Assembly (NCBI RefSeq): GCF_024323335.1
Contig: NC_066584.1
Span: 272,405,618-272,469,617 of the forward strand
DNA: 64,000 nucleotides
From: Lathyrus oleraceus
Taxonomy: Eukaryota > Streptophyta > Magnoliopsida > Fabales > Fabaceae
Direction: 5' to 3'
The position numbers and the translations under genes are program-made. Below, one piece after another: positions 1-13,477 of the stretch; position 1 is the first letter of the stretch; every line of letters starts with the position of its first letter. Below the pieces are notes generated by a model. It was not told where the DNA came from and ran no database searches. It saw only the letters and a list, made by a program, of their open reading frames with translations.

Positions 1-314
1 CCCAGATATGACCTCTAGATAAACTGTAAAACAATACGAAACGATTAGATGATAAATAATTTGATAACTATTTTTAAATTAAAATATAGTTGTGTAGAAG
101 TATTACATTGTCTGGTCCAATGTGGTCCAATAGATTGCAATAGACTACTATAGCGTGTTTCAGACACCTATTGTAATTCATCCCCCTTACTGACCACCTT
201 AGATAAAAAAAAATTGAAAAATATTATTTACAGTTAATTATAATATAAAATATATTTAATTAAGTGGTAAAGTGTTACACTTTGTTGCAAACAGGAACAT
301 GAATGAGTTTTCGT

Positions 315-1002
315 TTATCGGGGCGAGTGACGACATTCTTGACCAACCCCATGCTTGTAGCAAATACGCACATGAAAAAAAAACGTACAAGTATTCTTTT
401 TTTCATTTTTACACATTGCACTATATAGATGAGTCAACACAGCTGAATCCCAACTATATGTGTTTACCTTATTAATGTTGCGTAACAACGGTAAATACAT
501 AATATTGATTGAATTACCTGTACTTTCTAGAAATAAAAAATTACCAAATAAAATCATAATATAATACCGAGCTTTAATTATTTTTTCGTACTCGGTTGAT
601 TCTTCGGACAATATTATACTCTCATAATATTGTTTAAGGTATTTTGAATTTATACCTTGCCCCCTTGCTTGACTGGATGACTCTCCCTCAGTTTTGTCGT
701 CACACAAAGGGGCACCCAATAATTCGTTGCAGATAGAGTTGTCCTGGTTTACTCTACCATTCACGACCTTACCATCTATACGGAGACCCAACAACATGTA
801 TACGTCCTCAAGTGTGATGGTACACTCACCTAAAGGAAGGTGAAGTCTGTGGATCTCGGCTCTCCATCTCTCCAACAAAGCAAGAATGAACTTGTAGTCC
901 ACTGAGTACGAGACAATATTGAGGAGATTTTCAAATCCACATCCTCTAATATATGGTTCTATCAAAGGATTGTGGGGTACATATTCATGTACACGGTATC
1001 AA
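315..1002 (-). pseudogene. Plant mobile domain (PMD) protein fragment, MULE-A copy
   Basis: The minus-strand frame reads VHEYVPHNPLIEPYIRG, then LLNIVSYSVDYKFILALLERW, then LPLGECTITLEDVYMLLGLRI. This is the start of the plant mobile domain, the family of MAIN/MAIL1 and transposon-borne relatives that are often annotated as 'phosphatase 7 long form homolog'. About 220 codons are open, but there is no upstream ATG exon, and the C-terminal half lies beyond the window edge. The homologous segment of MULE-B is at 6651-7200. The role of PMD proteins encoded by transposons is unknown; host MAIN/MAIL1 act in silencing and gene regulation. I regard this as a transposon gene fragment, not a host gene. 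Confidence 0.65.
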
Positions 1003-1157
1003 AAACGCTTTGGATCCTAATAGCATATAAGTAAGAAATACAATAAGAAACAATAATATATAATACAAACATAGATAACAAAGGTATACGAATTAAATAT
1101 GGAATAAGTAAAAAGAGAGTGATAACATACAAATGTCGAGATAAGTAAAAATAGAAG

Positions 1158-1192
1158 TAATATATAATACAAACATAGATAACAAAGGTATA
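1158..1192 (+). repeat. 35-bp templated filler at the MULE-A internal deletion
   Basis: This sequence repeats 1054-1088 exactly (35 bp, offset 104). It lies at the junction where MULE-A jumps from PMD sequence (match to MULE-B ends near 7343) to transposase sequence (match resumes near 8906). Copying of a nearby sequence into a deletion junction is typical of end joining with template switching. Confidence 0.65.
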
Positions 1193-1202
1193 TACATTAT
1201 CA

Positions 1203-2012
1203 GAACCTTCTTTCAAACACTACCGCGAAAAAATAAGATTGTCAAACGAAGATGCAATATGGTGGATCGATAGTATTCCATTGGAGAACTGGACTAGGGC
1301 ATACGACAACGGTCAACGGGGCCACATGACAACAAATCTTGTTGAATCAATGAACTCTGTCTTCAAAGGCATTTGTAACCTACCTATAACTGCTTTGATG
1401 CAGACAACATATTTCAAGCTAGGGGCGATGTTTGAAACTAGACGCTCCAAATGGAGTTCAGTGTTGCAATCTGGGCAGTTGTTCAATGATGATTCAATGA
1501 AATTCATTAGACATGAAGCTACCAAAGTAAACACACATGGGGTTACGGTGTTTGACTGCACTAAAGGTTGGTATAGTGTTGCCCAGTCCATGGATCACAA
1601 TGAGGGCATGCCGATGGGACAATACAGAGTCGAACTAGATAGAGGTTGGTGTGACTGCGAAAAATTCCAAGCCTTTCGTACGCCCTGCTCCCATGTCATT
1701 GCAGCATGCTCAAAGGTTCGAAGGGGTCCATCTTACTTGCTATCTGAAGTTTACAAAGTCACCAGCCTATCAAATGTTAATAAAATTAGTTTTTCCGTAG
1801 TGGGAAAAGAGGATTATTGGCCAGAATATCAAGGGAACATCGTCTGGCACAACGGAGTTATGCGAAGGAAGAAAAAGGGTCCCCCGAACAGCACCCGGAT
1901 TCGAACCGAAATGGATACAGAGAACAAAATGGTTAGATTATGTAGTTCATGCCGTCAGCCAGATCACAATCGTACTAATTGTCCTAGTGTTGGAATGAGC
2001 ACAACCAGATAA
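1203..2012 (+). pseudogene. MURA-type MULE transposase, C-terminal fragment with SWIM zinc finger and zinc knuckle
   Basis: About 269 codons are open to a TAA at 2010-2012. The first part matches the end of the MULE transposase domain (WWIDSIPLENWTRAYD, then TTNLVESMNSVFKG). It is followed by a SWIM zinc finger (CDCEKFQAFRTPCSHV: C-x-C, then C-x-H) and near the C-terminus a CX2CX4HX4C zinc knuckle (CSSCRQPDHNRTNC). The catalytic DDE core and the FAR1/MuDR-like N-terminus are missing because of the deletion upstream, so the product could not transpose DNA. The zinc-binding part is undamaged, in contrast to MULE-B, where stops interrupt it. Confidence 0.75.
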
Positions 2013-2539
2013 ATTCAAATGTACCTCTGTTGCAATATATGAAAAACTAAATTTATTTCATATTATAAGTTTGTGAGCAAATATCATTACATAAACAACA
2101 ACACAAACAATTAAAACAACTACAATACAATAACTAGGCGATTATAACCATCAAAACAATTTTGAACATGTAATGCATCATCCTATGAACTTCTTGGTCA
2201 GTCTTAATATCTATCCATTCACGCACTTCTCCATTTTGGTTGAACGTGGACACAAGTCATTGGATTCTTCTAATCCTTTCACCATCCTCAATTTCTCCAT
2301 TTAACCAACTGTTCAACGTCCGATTAAGACGTTCAAACGAATCTATATTCCAGAGTCAAATCTTTATCGGAGACGCAACGACGGAAAATATTAAATCGGC
2401 ATTTCGCTTATGAATGTATTCAGACATGATTAAAACACAAAAACTTGAAGGAGAGTGGGGTTGAATGAAAGAAAATATGGTAGTAAGGAATGATTTTGTG
2501 TGAAAAATATTGCATCCAAGGTGAGGTATTTATACAAAG

Positions 2540-2838
2540 GAGAGATAAAATGCATGTGCCAAGAGGCTAGACGCCTAAACATGTCAAGACATGCAGGCGC
2601 CATAGCCATTGGCGCCTCCTCATGAGGTACAATGCAGGCGCCATGGGCATTGGTGTCTTCTCATGAGGCCTCCAATGCAGGCGCCAAAGCCTTAGGCGCC
2701 TCCTCTTTGCCCATTATGGATGTGTCAGTTCAAGTGACGCATCTTCTTTTAAATGTGGTTATTTCGAGAGAAAAAAAATTAAAAAATTGTTATTTTAAAA
2801 TTATTTTTGAAAATATTGGTTATTTTGAAAAAAAAATC
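2540..2838. repeat. MULE-A right terminal region with GGCGCC repeats
   Basis: At least three imperfect units of about 40 bp (near 2596, 2634 and 2680) share the pattern ATGCAGGCGCCAT..C.TTGGCGCCTCC, each with a self-complementary GGCGCC core. An AT-rich terminus ends near 2838. The corresponding MULE-B ends carry the same GGCGCC motif. No clear target duplication partner is visible because the left end is outside the window. Confidence 0.5.
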
Positions 2839-4074
2839 TAATGAAGAGATTTTCAAGATCATATGTTAATTTTTGTAATTATATTTATTTAAGATATTCT
2901 CTCAAACTAAAATAATAATTGCAAAATAATTCTCTTAAATTAAACTATATTTTGTATAATTTTTTTTTAAATAACTAGTATATATAAGTTTTAATATAAA
3001 AAAAATTAGTTATATTTTTCATTAATAAACTAACATTATTTTTTATATAATACTTTTTCATTAATAAACTAACATTACTTTCAATATAATACTTTTTCAT
3101 TAATAGACTAACATTTTTTCAATAATTTCTATTTATTTATAATAACTATAAATCAATATATGATGATAAGAGTGTTTTAATATAAATATTATTATTTTTC
3201 ATTTATATATTTATTAATTTAAGTAAATTAGTCAACTTTAAAAGAGCAAGTAAAATGTAGAATAAATACTTTTTATGTTTAAATATTGGGATATTTTTAA
3301 AAAAAGTTACGTAAGAGAAGAAAGTTGAGATGTGAAAAATGTAGGATTATCATATTCATTATCCTAAATATTTAATTAGGTATAGAGTTAAACTTCATTA
3401 ATAAGATAGTTAAATATTATATTCGTTTTTAAAAATAGTTTTAGATTTTTCACACGTATTAAAAAATAAATAATAAAATTAATAATGAATATATGAAAAT
3501 AAAAAATTAGAAATATTTTTATAAAATTACCTTTTATTAATAAGATGGAAAAAACAAATTTATATAATTAAAAAAATATAATTATAAATTTATAAAAAAA
3601 TAATAAACAAATAGTATTAATTATTCATTATAAAATAATTTATATTATAATACAATTTTTTTAAAAAATAATTTATAATAAAAAATTGGAGGGAGTAGTG
3701 TTTCGTCCGTGTTTTTCAAAAGAAAAATTAAGGACGTATATATTATTCCTTTTCGTTGACTCAATTCAGATGTTAGTTTTCTAGAAACATCTTTTACAGA
3801 AAAGCAAAAGCCTTATTTTCTGTGCGTCAACTTTTATCATTTTTCAATAATTTAAAGGGATTATTTTGCTGGAACTTTAAGATTTCTTTTTTGTTTTTTA
3901 AGTATTTGTGAGATTTAAAACTCTACAAAATAGTCTCCCTAAATAATTTGAACAAAAAATTTAATGTCTGACATCTCACATTATGAGAGACCTATCAAAT
4001 TGACGTATAAGAGACAACACCAATAGCAATTTGGATTTAGAATATCTCAGTCATTCATTTTTGAAAACTAAAAT

Positions 4075-4116
<42 letters not shown>

Positions 4117-4790
4117 AGTTGACTGAGTCAAAAAAATTAAACTTACCGTTTTGACCCTAAAAGAGTTGGTCTGGGCAATCTGTCTATCAATTATGGCTGT
4201 GTTTGTTTTTTTTCTAGAAATTTGGAAAATGATGCATCAACAACAACAATAAAACAAAAAGATAACTTAACATGGCCAAATTGAATTTCTTAATGCTGTA
4301 AAAGTAAATAAAACAAAAAAAAGAAACTTCATACATATTTCAATTAATTAAACTCTAGGAGTAGTAAACTTCAATTAAAAATTAATCATTTAAATGATCT
4401 TAATAAAAATATTTTTGGCCAAATTATCTTATGACCGCCGACTCAGAATTATCACGGTCACATTTTCCCTAAAAATTAAAGAGTTAAGTTATTTTTTAAA
4501 AGACAATAATAAAAAATAGTTTAATTAATTTAACTTAGAGTATTTAATAAAATTAACTGTTAGTTAACTTATCAATATAAATTAACATTAAAATATGTAA
4601 TATTTATTTTGATTTATTTTAGAAAAAAAATCAAATAATAAAAAAAAATCATTTGAAATACCTCATTCTTCCGATTCTGAAGCTAATCGAACAAATGAGA
4701 AGTAATTTTAGACAATTCTTCGCATTTTTTAAATTAAATAAAAATATACAAAAAATAAGATGAGAGATAGTTAGGTGAGAGAAAGACATC
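2839..4790. other. AT-rich intergenic spacer without recognised gene
   Basis: The stretch is very AT-rich with many stops in all frames. It holds short direct repeats near 3040-3115 (CATTAATA.ACTAACATT repeated three times) and a short TA run at 4082-4114. I see no protein motif or structural RNA. Confidence 0.6.
4082..4114. repeat. (TA)n microsatellite
   Basis: About 16 uninterrupted TA dinucleotides lie in the spacer between MULE-A and MULE-B. Confidence 0.95.
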
Positions 4791-4799
4791 GGACAATTG
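4791..4799. repeat. Left target site duplication of MULE-B
   Basis: GGACAATTG lies directly left of the terminal inverted repeat. CGACAATTG lies directly right of the opposite end at 10526-10534. Eight of nine bases match, and the 9-bp length is that expected for Mutator-like elements. Confidence 0.7.
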
Positions 4800-5003
4800 T
4801 GAATATTTTTTTTAAATAATCATTATTTTCAAAAATAATTTTAAAATAATTAATATTTCAAAAAAAAATCAAAATAATAACCATCTTTCAAAACAGATGC
4901 GTCAGATGAACTGGCGCATCCATTTTGAAACAAGAGGAGGCATCAGCACCACTGGCGCATGCTTTAGAAGCATTGCATGGTGGCGCCAAGGGAGCTGGCA
5001 CAT
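4800..5003. repeat. MULE-B left terminal inverted repeat
   Basis: This is the reverse complement of 10330-10525 with indels. It has an outer AT-rich part, then a GC-rich part containing GATGCG, TTTTGAAACAAGAGGAG and a 34-bp exactly inverted core at 4957-4990 that includes GGCGCC. Confidence 0.8.
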
Positions 5004-5133
5004 ATGCTTGGCATTTGGCGCATACACCTTTGTATTATTATTTTTTTTAATTTTTTTTAATAAATAATAAAATATAATATTAAAATAAATATATTTATAA
5101 TATAATAAAAATTACATGGGATTGACAAAAACT

Positions 5134-7200
5134 TTAATGATCGGTCCAATCGAAATGTCCCCCTATTCCACATCCAGGTGCCTTAGTTTGTCTTCGAGGT
5201 CTCCCACGATTTTCCTGAGGTGTTTGGGGTCTTTGCGTGCTGACCTGATCCAACAATGGCTGATGTGAAGGTTCAGCGGAAGTTCCAGCGATATTTGATA
5301 GATGTGTCATCATTTGTTCCTAATAGTCGGGGGGCTCTGGCCAACGGCGCTTCCGCAATGTAGTTCGGCGTCCATGTTGTGGTAGTTGGGTCGATGTGGT
5401 TGGGTGAATTATGGATGATATAGTTGTCCGAAATTGAGACATTGAATCGTTTTGGAAACAAAGCAATGGTTCCTGGGGTGTACTATTGTTAAACAATGGT
5501 TGGGTGTTTTGGTGATGAGATGTTTGAGTGGTCATTGGTGGGGGGGCTACGTGAAGTAACCCATATGAATCATCTGGGCTATAGACGGTTGTGGTTGATG
5601 CGTATGGTTGTTGGTGGGTAGGGTTTGATTCTTGGTTTTGTGGTTGGGTGGGTGGCATGAATGGATTGCGAGGTTGGGTGTTTGGTTGTTGGGTGGGTGT
5701 CATGAATGGGTTGCGAAGTTGGGTGTTTGGTTGTTGGGTGTATGTGGTAGGTTGATTGTTGGATTTTGGTGGTTTAACATTGGTGTTGGACGGGGACTTG
5801 TTGTTGGGCGTATGATGACGAAGCTAGTTGGCGTGGATCAATCAAATACTGGGGCTCAGACACAAATTGTTGCATTGTAACCGACCTAAACCATGCCATA
5901 TATTGTTGAGTTGGTCTAGCATTATGTATGTCTGGTTCGTTTAAGATGTGTTGTCGTCGATTCCTCTAATGACGACACATCTCTTTTGCGAAGTCTCTCC
6001 AGTCGGAATAATCCCATTGTGCATCGACTCTTTTTTTATGCCAATCTCCCGAACACGTCGGAGCTTCTGGAATCTGTTGCTGCATGCCGAACTGCAGTTT
6101 TACCCGGTCACTCTGGTGCATCTCCACAGTAGTGAACCGGATAATTGATGTCTTTACTGTCCAAACTGCATCATCATCATGGTTAACCTGATGATCAAGA
6201 CCCAGATATGACCTCCAGATAAACTATACAACAATACGACATGATTAGATGATAAATAATTTGATAAGTATCTTTAAATTAAAATAGAGTTGTGTAGGAG
6301 TATTACATCGTCTGGTCCAATGTGATCCAATAAATTGCGATAGACTACTATAGCGCCTTTCAGACACCTATTGTAGTTTATCCCTCTAACTGACCACCTA
6401 GATCATAAACAATTGATAAATATTATGTATAGTTAATAGTAATATAAAGTCTAATTAATTATATGGTAAAGTTTTAAACTTTCTTTGTTGCAAACAGGAA
6501 TATGAATGACTTCTCATTTACCGGAGCGAGTGACGACATTCTTGACCAACCCCATGCTTGTAGCAAATATGCACATAAATAAAAAGTACACATATTTTTT
6601 TTGGCATTTTTACCCACTGCACTATATAGATAGACCAACACAGCTGAACATCAACTATATGTGTTTACCTTATTAATGTTGCGTAACAACGGTAAATACA
6701 TAATATTTATTGTATTACCACTACTTTCTGAAAATAAAAAATTACCAAATAAAATCATAATATAACACCGAGCTTTAATTATTTTTTCGTACTCGGTTGA
6801 TTCTTCGGACAATATTATACTCACATAATATTGCTTAAGATATTTTAAATTTATACCTTGCCCCCTAGCTTGCCCGGATGACTCTCCCTCAGTTTGATCG
6901 TCACACAAAGGGGCACCCAATAATTTACTGCAGATAAAGTTGTCCTGGTTAACTCTACCATTCACAACCTTACCATTTATACGTAGACCCAACAACATAT
7001 ATATGTCCTTAAGTGTGACGGTACACTAACCGAAAGGAAGGTGAAATGTGTGGGTCTCGGGTCTCCATCTCTCCAACAAAGCAAGAATAAATTTGTAGTC
7101 CATCGAGTACGAGACTATGTTGAGGAGATTTCCAAAACCATGTCCTCTAATATATGGTTCTATCAAAGGATCATGGGGTACATATTCATGTACACGACAT
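5134..7200 (-). pseudogene. Plant mobile domain (PMD) gene of MULE-B, degenerate
   Basis: Reading leftward, the PMD start (VHEYVPHDPLIEPYIRG, then LLNIVSYSMDYKFILALLERW) is at about 7200-7050. DIYMLLGLRINGKVVNGRVN follows at 7000-6930, and a middle part that matches MULE-A runs to about 6651. After AT-rich, probably intronic stretches, a Pro/Gln/Thr-rich tail is open at 5320-5703. The tail ends in APGCGIGGHFDWTDH with a TAA at 5134-5136, the Gly-rich C-terminus typical of transposon PMD proteins. A stop interrupts the domain near 7030 (after FHLPFG), and frames shift between segments. It is transcribed away from the transposase. The enzymatic role of PMD is unknown; I infer cargo or an accessory function of the element. 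Confidence 0.65.
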
Positions 7201-7379
7201 CAAAATTGCTTTGGATCCTAATAAAACATAAGTAAGAAATAAAATAAAAATAAGTAATATATAATAAAAACATAGATAAGAAAGATATACAAAATAAATA
7301 CAAAATAAGTAAAAAGAGATTAATAACATACAAATGTCGAGATATTGTCGAGTATTCCTCTGTGTTCATCACCCATAGT

Positions 7380-7690
7380 CAACAAAGATATAATGTTGCA
7401 GAGGTTGAGTGTTGCAGAGGTTGAATGTCGTAAAGATAGAGTGTTGCAGAGGTTGAATGTTAGTGTTGCAGATGATGAGATGTTGTGAATTGATGCCCTA
7501 TTTATAGATGAAGAAGTCTTTACTAGATTTGCAACCTACGCAACATGTGATTGGATGCATGCATGGCATAATAGAGGAGACGCCATAGCCTTAGGTGCAT
7601 GCATGTAGGAGGCACCATAACCTTAGGTGCATGCATGCAATATTCCAATATTCACATGCAAGGTCACATACGCCCACAATAACAAGTGTC
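7380..7690. promoter_or_regulatory. Central divergent intergenic region of MULE-B
   Basis: This short region separates the leftward PMD gene from the rightward transposase. At 7385-7465 it holds tandem copies of a GTTGCAGAGGTTGA motif. At 7558-7640 it holds two units of a motif built on CATAGCCTTAGGTGCATGCATG, which resembles the repeats near the element ends. A shared bidirectional promoter is the obvious reading, but no TATA box was pinned down. Confidence 0.35.
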
Positions 7691-9727
7691 TCAGTTCATT
7701 GATCAGTCACAAGTGTTTTGTAAAATTGATGACGATGAGCAAGCTGAGGTGAATGTTGTAGATGACGAAGAAGAAGAATCCAAGATTTTGGTTGATTCAA
7801 TGGTGAACGCTGATGAAGAAATGGAGCCATTACCAGCTAGTCATGTATACTGTCCACCTTAACACATGACAAGGTTGAATTTGGGTTCTAATGAACCTTC
7901 ATCAGATATATGGTACAATCCTTATCTACAAATGCAAGGATCTTTGAAATAAGGAGACACATTTCGCACAAAAGAAGATTGTGTAAAAGCCATTAAAAAG
8001 TTTCACAAGGAACTATCAGTTGATTTTAGAGTTGATAGAACTAATGCATTGAGGTACAAAATTTATTGTCCGAATAAGCACTGCCTTTTCAGGTTGTTAG
8101 CTTCGTACCGGAAGAGGAGCGATTCTTGGGAGATTAGATCCATGGGTCCAATTCACACATGCATGTTCACAAACCCAATGCAAGACCATCAGAAACTTAG
8201 CTCTCAGCTAATATGCGATGAAATATTGTCTGTCATTGGCAACAATTCATCGTTAAAGGTGAGTACAATAATCTCGCATATTGTAGCACAATACCACTAC
8301 ACTCCATCATATAGGAAGTCTTGGATAGCTAGGACAAAGGCTGTTGAAAAAGTGTATGGAAATTAAGAGGAGTCTTACAAACAACTTTCAAAATACTTGT
8401 TGACTCTAAAACAGTATGCTCCAGGGACTATTGTCAAGTTGGAAACGTTGCCCGCGTATACACCAGACGAGATGCGTGCTATTGGAAATGGAATATTCCA
8501 TCGTCTCTTCTGGGCGTATCAACCATGCATCATAAGTTTTTATTTCTGTAAACCTATTATACAAATTGATGGTACATGGTTGTACGGAAAATACAAAGGA
8601 ACGTTACTGATGGCAGTGGCACAAGATGGCAACAACAACATTTTTCCAATCACATTTGCCCTTGTTGAAGGGGAAACTGCTGAGGGATGGAGTTTTTTCC
8701 TAAAAAATCTCTGATTGCACGTTGCACCTCAACCTAACTTATGTTTGATCTCCGACAGACACCCTTCAATCATCAATGCATATAATAACATTGATAATGA
8801 ATGACAAGATCCTCCTTCGATACATGTCTTTTATATTAGACATAGTGCTCATAATTTTATGCGGAAGATCAAAGACAAAACGTTGGGGAAGAAGGTTGTC
8901 AACGCTCATTATCAGAACCTTCTTTCAAACACTATCGCAAATAAATAAGATTGTCAAACGCATATGCAGTACGGTGGATCGACAATATTCCATTGGAGAA
9001 GTGGACTAGGGCATACGACAACGGTCAACGTTAGGGCCACATGACAACAAATCTTGTGGAATCAATGAACTCTGTCTTCAAAGGCATCTGTAACCTACCT
9101 ATAACCACTTTGGTGCAGGCAACATATTTGAGGCTAGGGGCGTTGTTTTAGACCAGACGTTCCAAATGGAGTTCAATGTTGCAATCTAGGTAGTTGTTCA
9201 GTGATGCTTCAATGAAATTCATTAGACATGAAGCTGCCAAAGCAAACACACACGTGGTCACGGTGTTTGACCGTACTAAAGATTGGTATAGTGTTGTCGA
9301 GTCCATGGATCACAATAAGGGCATGCCGATGGGACAATATATAGTGGAACTAGATAGAGGTTGGTGCGACTGCGGAAAGTTCCAAGCCTTTTGTACGCCC
9401 TGCTCCCATGTCATTGTGGCATGTTCAAAGGTTCGAAGGGATTCATCCTACTTATTATCTGATGTTTACAAAGTCACCAGCCTATCAAATGTTTACAAAA
9501 TTAGTTTTTCTGTAGTGGCAAAAGAGGATTATTGGCTAGAATATCAAGGGGACATCGTCTGACACAACGAAGTTATGCGAAGGAAGAAAAAGGGTCGCCC
9601 AAATAGCACCCGTATTCGAACCAAAATGGATACGGCGAACAAAATGGTTAGATTATGTAGTTCATGTCGTCAGCCAGGTCACAATCGTACTAACTGTCCT
9701 AGTGTTGGAACGAGCACAACCAGATAA
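7690..9727 (+). pseudogene. MURA-type MULE transposase of MULE-B, interrupted
   Basis: The segments appear in family order. At 7960-8366 is the MuDR-type N-terminal zinc/DNA-binding region (FHKELSVDFRVDRTNALRYK, CPNKHCLFRLLASY, MGPIHTC). At 8397-8714 is the start of the DDE core (PIIQIDGTWLYGKYKGTLL, VAQDGNNNIFPITFALVEG). At 8740-8760 is the second Asp (LISDRHPSI). At 9194-9727 are the SWIM finger (CDCGKFQAFCTPCSHVIVAC) and the zinc knuckle CX2CX4HX4C. At least five in-frame stops or frameshifts break it (after KVYGN near 8366, after FFLKNL at 8714, near 8800, near 9150 and at 9560). It is not able to make transposase but preserves parts that MULE-A has lost. Confidence 0.8.
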
Positions 9728-10329
9728 ATTCACATGTACCTCTGTTGTAATGTATGAAAAACTAAATTTATTTCATATTATAAGTTTGTGAGGAAATACC
9801 ATTACATAAACAACAACACAAACAACTAAAATAATTAAAATGCAATAACTAAGCGATTACAACCATCAAAACAATTTTGAACATATAATGCATCATCCTA
9901 TGAACGTCTCTGTCATTCTTAATATCCACTCATTCACACACTTCTCCATTTTGGTTGAACATGGACATAAGTCATTGGATTCTTCTAATCCTTTCATCAA
10001 CTTCAATTTCTCCATCTAACCAATTGTTCAACGTCTGATTAAGACGTTCAAACGAATCTATATTCCAAAGTCGAATCTTTATTAGAGACACAACGGCGGA
10101 AAAGATTAAATCGGCATTTCGCTTGTGAATGTATTCAGACATGGTTAAAACTCAAAAACTTGAAGGAGAGTGAAGTTGAATGAAAGAAAATATGGTTGTA
10201 GGGTAAAAGTTGTGTGAAAAATATGGCTGAAGGGCGAGGTATTTATAGAAGGAGTAAGAAAATGTATTCACCAGAGGACTAGGCGCCACACATATCAACA
10301 CATGTAGGCGCCAGAAGCATTAGCGCAAG

Positions 10330-10525
10330 CACATGCAACTACATGCATGCGCCAGCTTCCTTGGCGCCACCATGCAATGCTTCTAAAGCATGCGTCGGTG
10401 GTGCTAACGTCTCCTCTTGTTTCAAAATGCGCATCTGTATTGAAATATTATTATTTTGAAGGGAAAAATTTGAAATATTAGTTATTTTAGATTTTTTTTA
10501 AATTGTGGTTATTTTAGAAAAAAAT
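10330..10525. repeat. MULE-B right terminal inverted repeat
   Basis: This is the reverse complement of the left end. The core 10360-10393 is a perfect 34-bp inverted match to 4957-4990. The terminal bases read TTATTTTAGAAAAAAAT and are followed by the target duplication CGACAATTG at 10526-10534. Confidence 0.8.
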
Positions 10526-10534
10526 CGACAATTG

Positions 10535-11239
10535 ATTGATTTAAAAATACTACTACTTTCTTTATAAATTTTAAAAAGTTTTGAGCATTTCACATAAATT
10601 ATAAAACTTAATTATTACTTTATAGAAAAAGATAAAATTATGTGAGACTTTGCAGTAATATCCCTCATAAAAAAAATATTTAACGTTATATTAAATAAGA
10701 ATAAAATTATAAATATTGTATTGGAATTGAATTTTTCTTTTAAATTACAAATCATTTTATAATTTGAAACAGTGTAAATTCTTACCCAAAATATATTGTT
10801 ACACTTTTTTGGTTAAGCAAAGTTAGAATTATCCGATTACAAAAGAAACACCGACAGAAATTCAGGAATGGAAAAATTCCACATCAATTTCTATTATTCT
10901 TATTTTACTCATCTAAATTTATAGTACCTTATAAGCTATTAATTATAAAATAGCTTTTGTATAAAAAAAATACCACAATATTTAACAAAACTCCCTGTTT
11001 TCGGGCTGGCAAAAATATTGAATTAATATGCCAACATGTTATGAATTAAATGATGGACGGGGTAGTTGTATCAACTAACCTCTCTCCTCCAACTTTCACC
11101 CTTTAAAATCACTTTTCTCATCTTCCAAATTTTTCACAACTCAATGATCTTTTCCTTCTCTTCTTTCTTTTCTCATCATCTTTTCCAAACTCCATTTTTT
11201 TACCTTCAACTTTTCCCATATTAACTTTTTATTTCTTTC
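10535..11239 (+). promoter_or_regulatory. KCS upstream region and probable 5' leader
   Basis: This 705-bp AT-rich stretch lies between the MULE-B target duplication and the KCS start codon. The last 150 bp are pyrimidine-rich (CTCTCCTCC, TTCCTTCTCTTCTTTC), as in many plant 5' leaders. I cannot fix a transcription start; TATA-like strings occur near 10940-10970 and none is decisive. All proximal regulation of KCS must lie here or in transposon sequence. Confidence 0.4.

Positions 11240-13477
<2,238 letters not shown>

Larger units (their letters stand above)
1..2838. mobile_element. MULE-A: 3' part of a Mutator-like element carrying PMD and MURA sequence
   Basis: This segment is homologous to 6201-10525 (MULE-B): the first bases here match 6201 onward, and the right end at 2838 (TTGAAAAAAAAATC) matches the MULE-B right end. 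The left half lies outside the window. The order is PMD fragment on the minus strand, transposase C-terminus on the plus strand, then a right terminal region (about 2540-2838) rich in GGCGCC motifs. Relative to MULE-B, about 1.56 kb is missing between the PMD and transposase parts (MULE-B about 7343-8906). That removes the central region and the transposase N-terminus and catalytic core, so the copy is non-autonomous. Confidence 0.75.
4800..10525. mobile_element. MULE-B: 5.7-kb Mutator-like element carrying PMD gene and MURA transposase
   Basis: Both ends form an inverted repeat of roughly 200 bp (4800-5003 with 10330-10525). A 34-bp core (4957-4990 against 10360-10393) is perfectly inverted, and a 9-bp target duplication with one mismatch flanks the ends. 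Inside, a PMD gene runs leftward (5134 to about 7200) and a MURA-like transposase runs rightward (about 7690-9727). They diverge from a central region (7380-7690) that carries the same short GC-rich motif as the ends. Both genes contain stops, so this copy is defective. The right end lies 714 bp upstream of the KCS start codon. Confidence 0.82.

Noticed and set aside
5632..5880. Plus-strand Gly/Trp/Val-rich frame
   Set aside because: It is the antisense of the Pro/Gln-rich PMD tail, which ends in the family-typical GCGIGGH motif.
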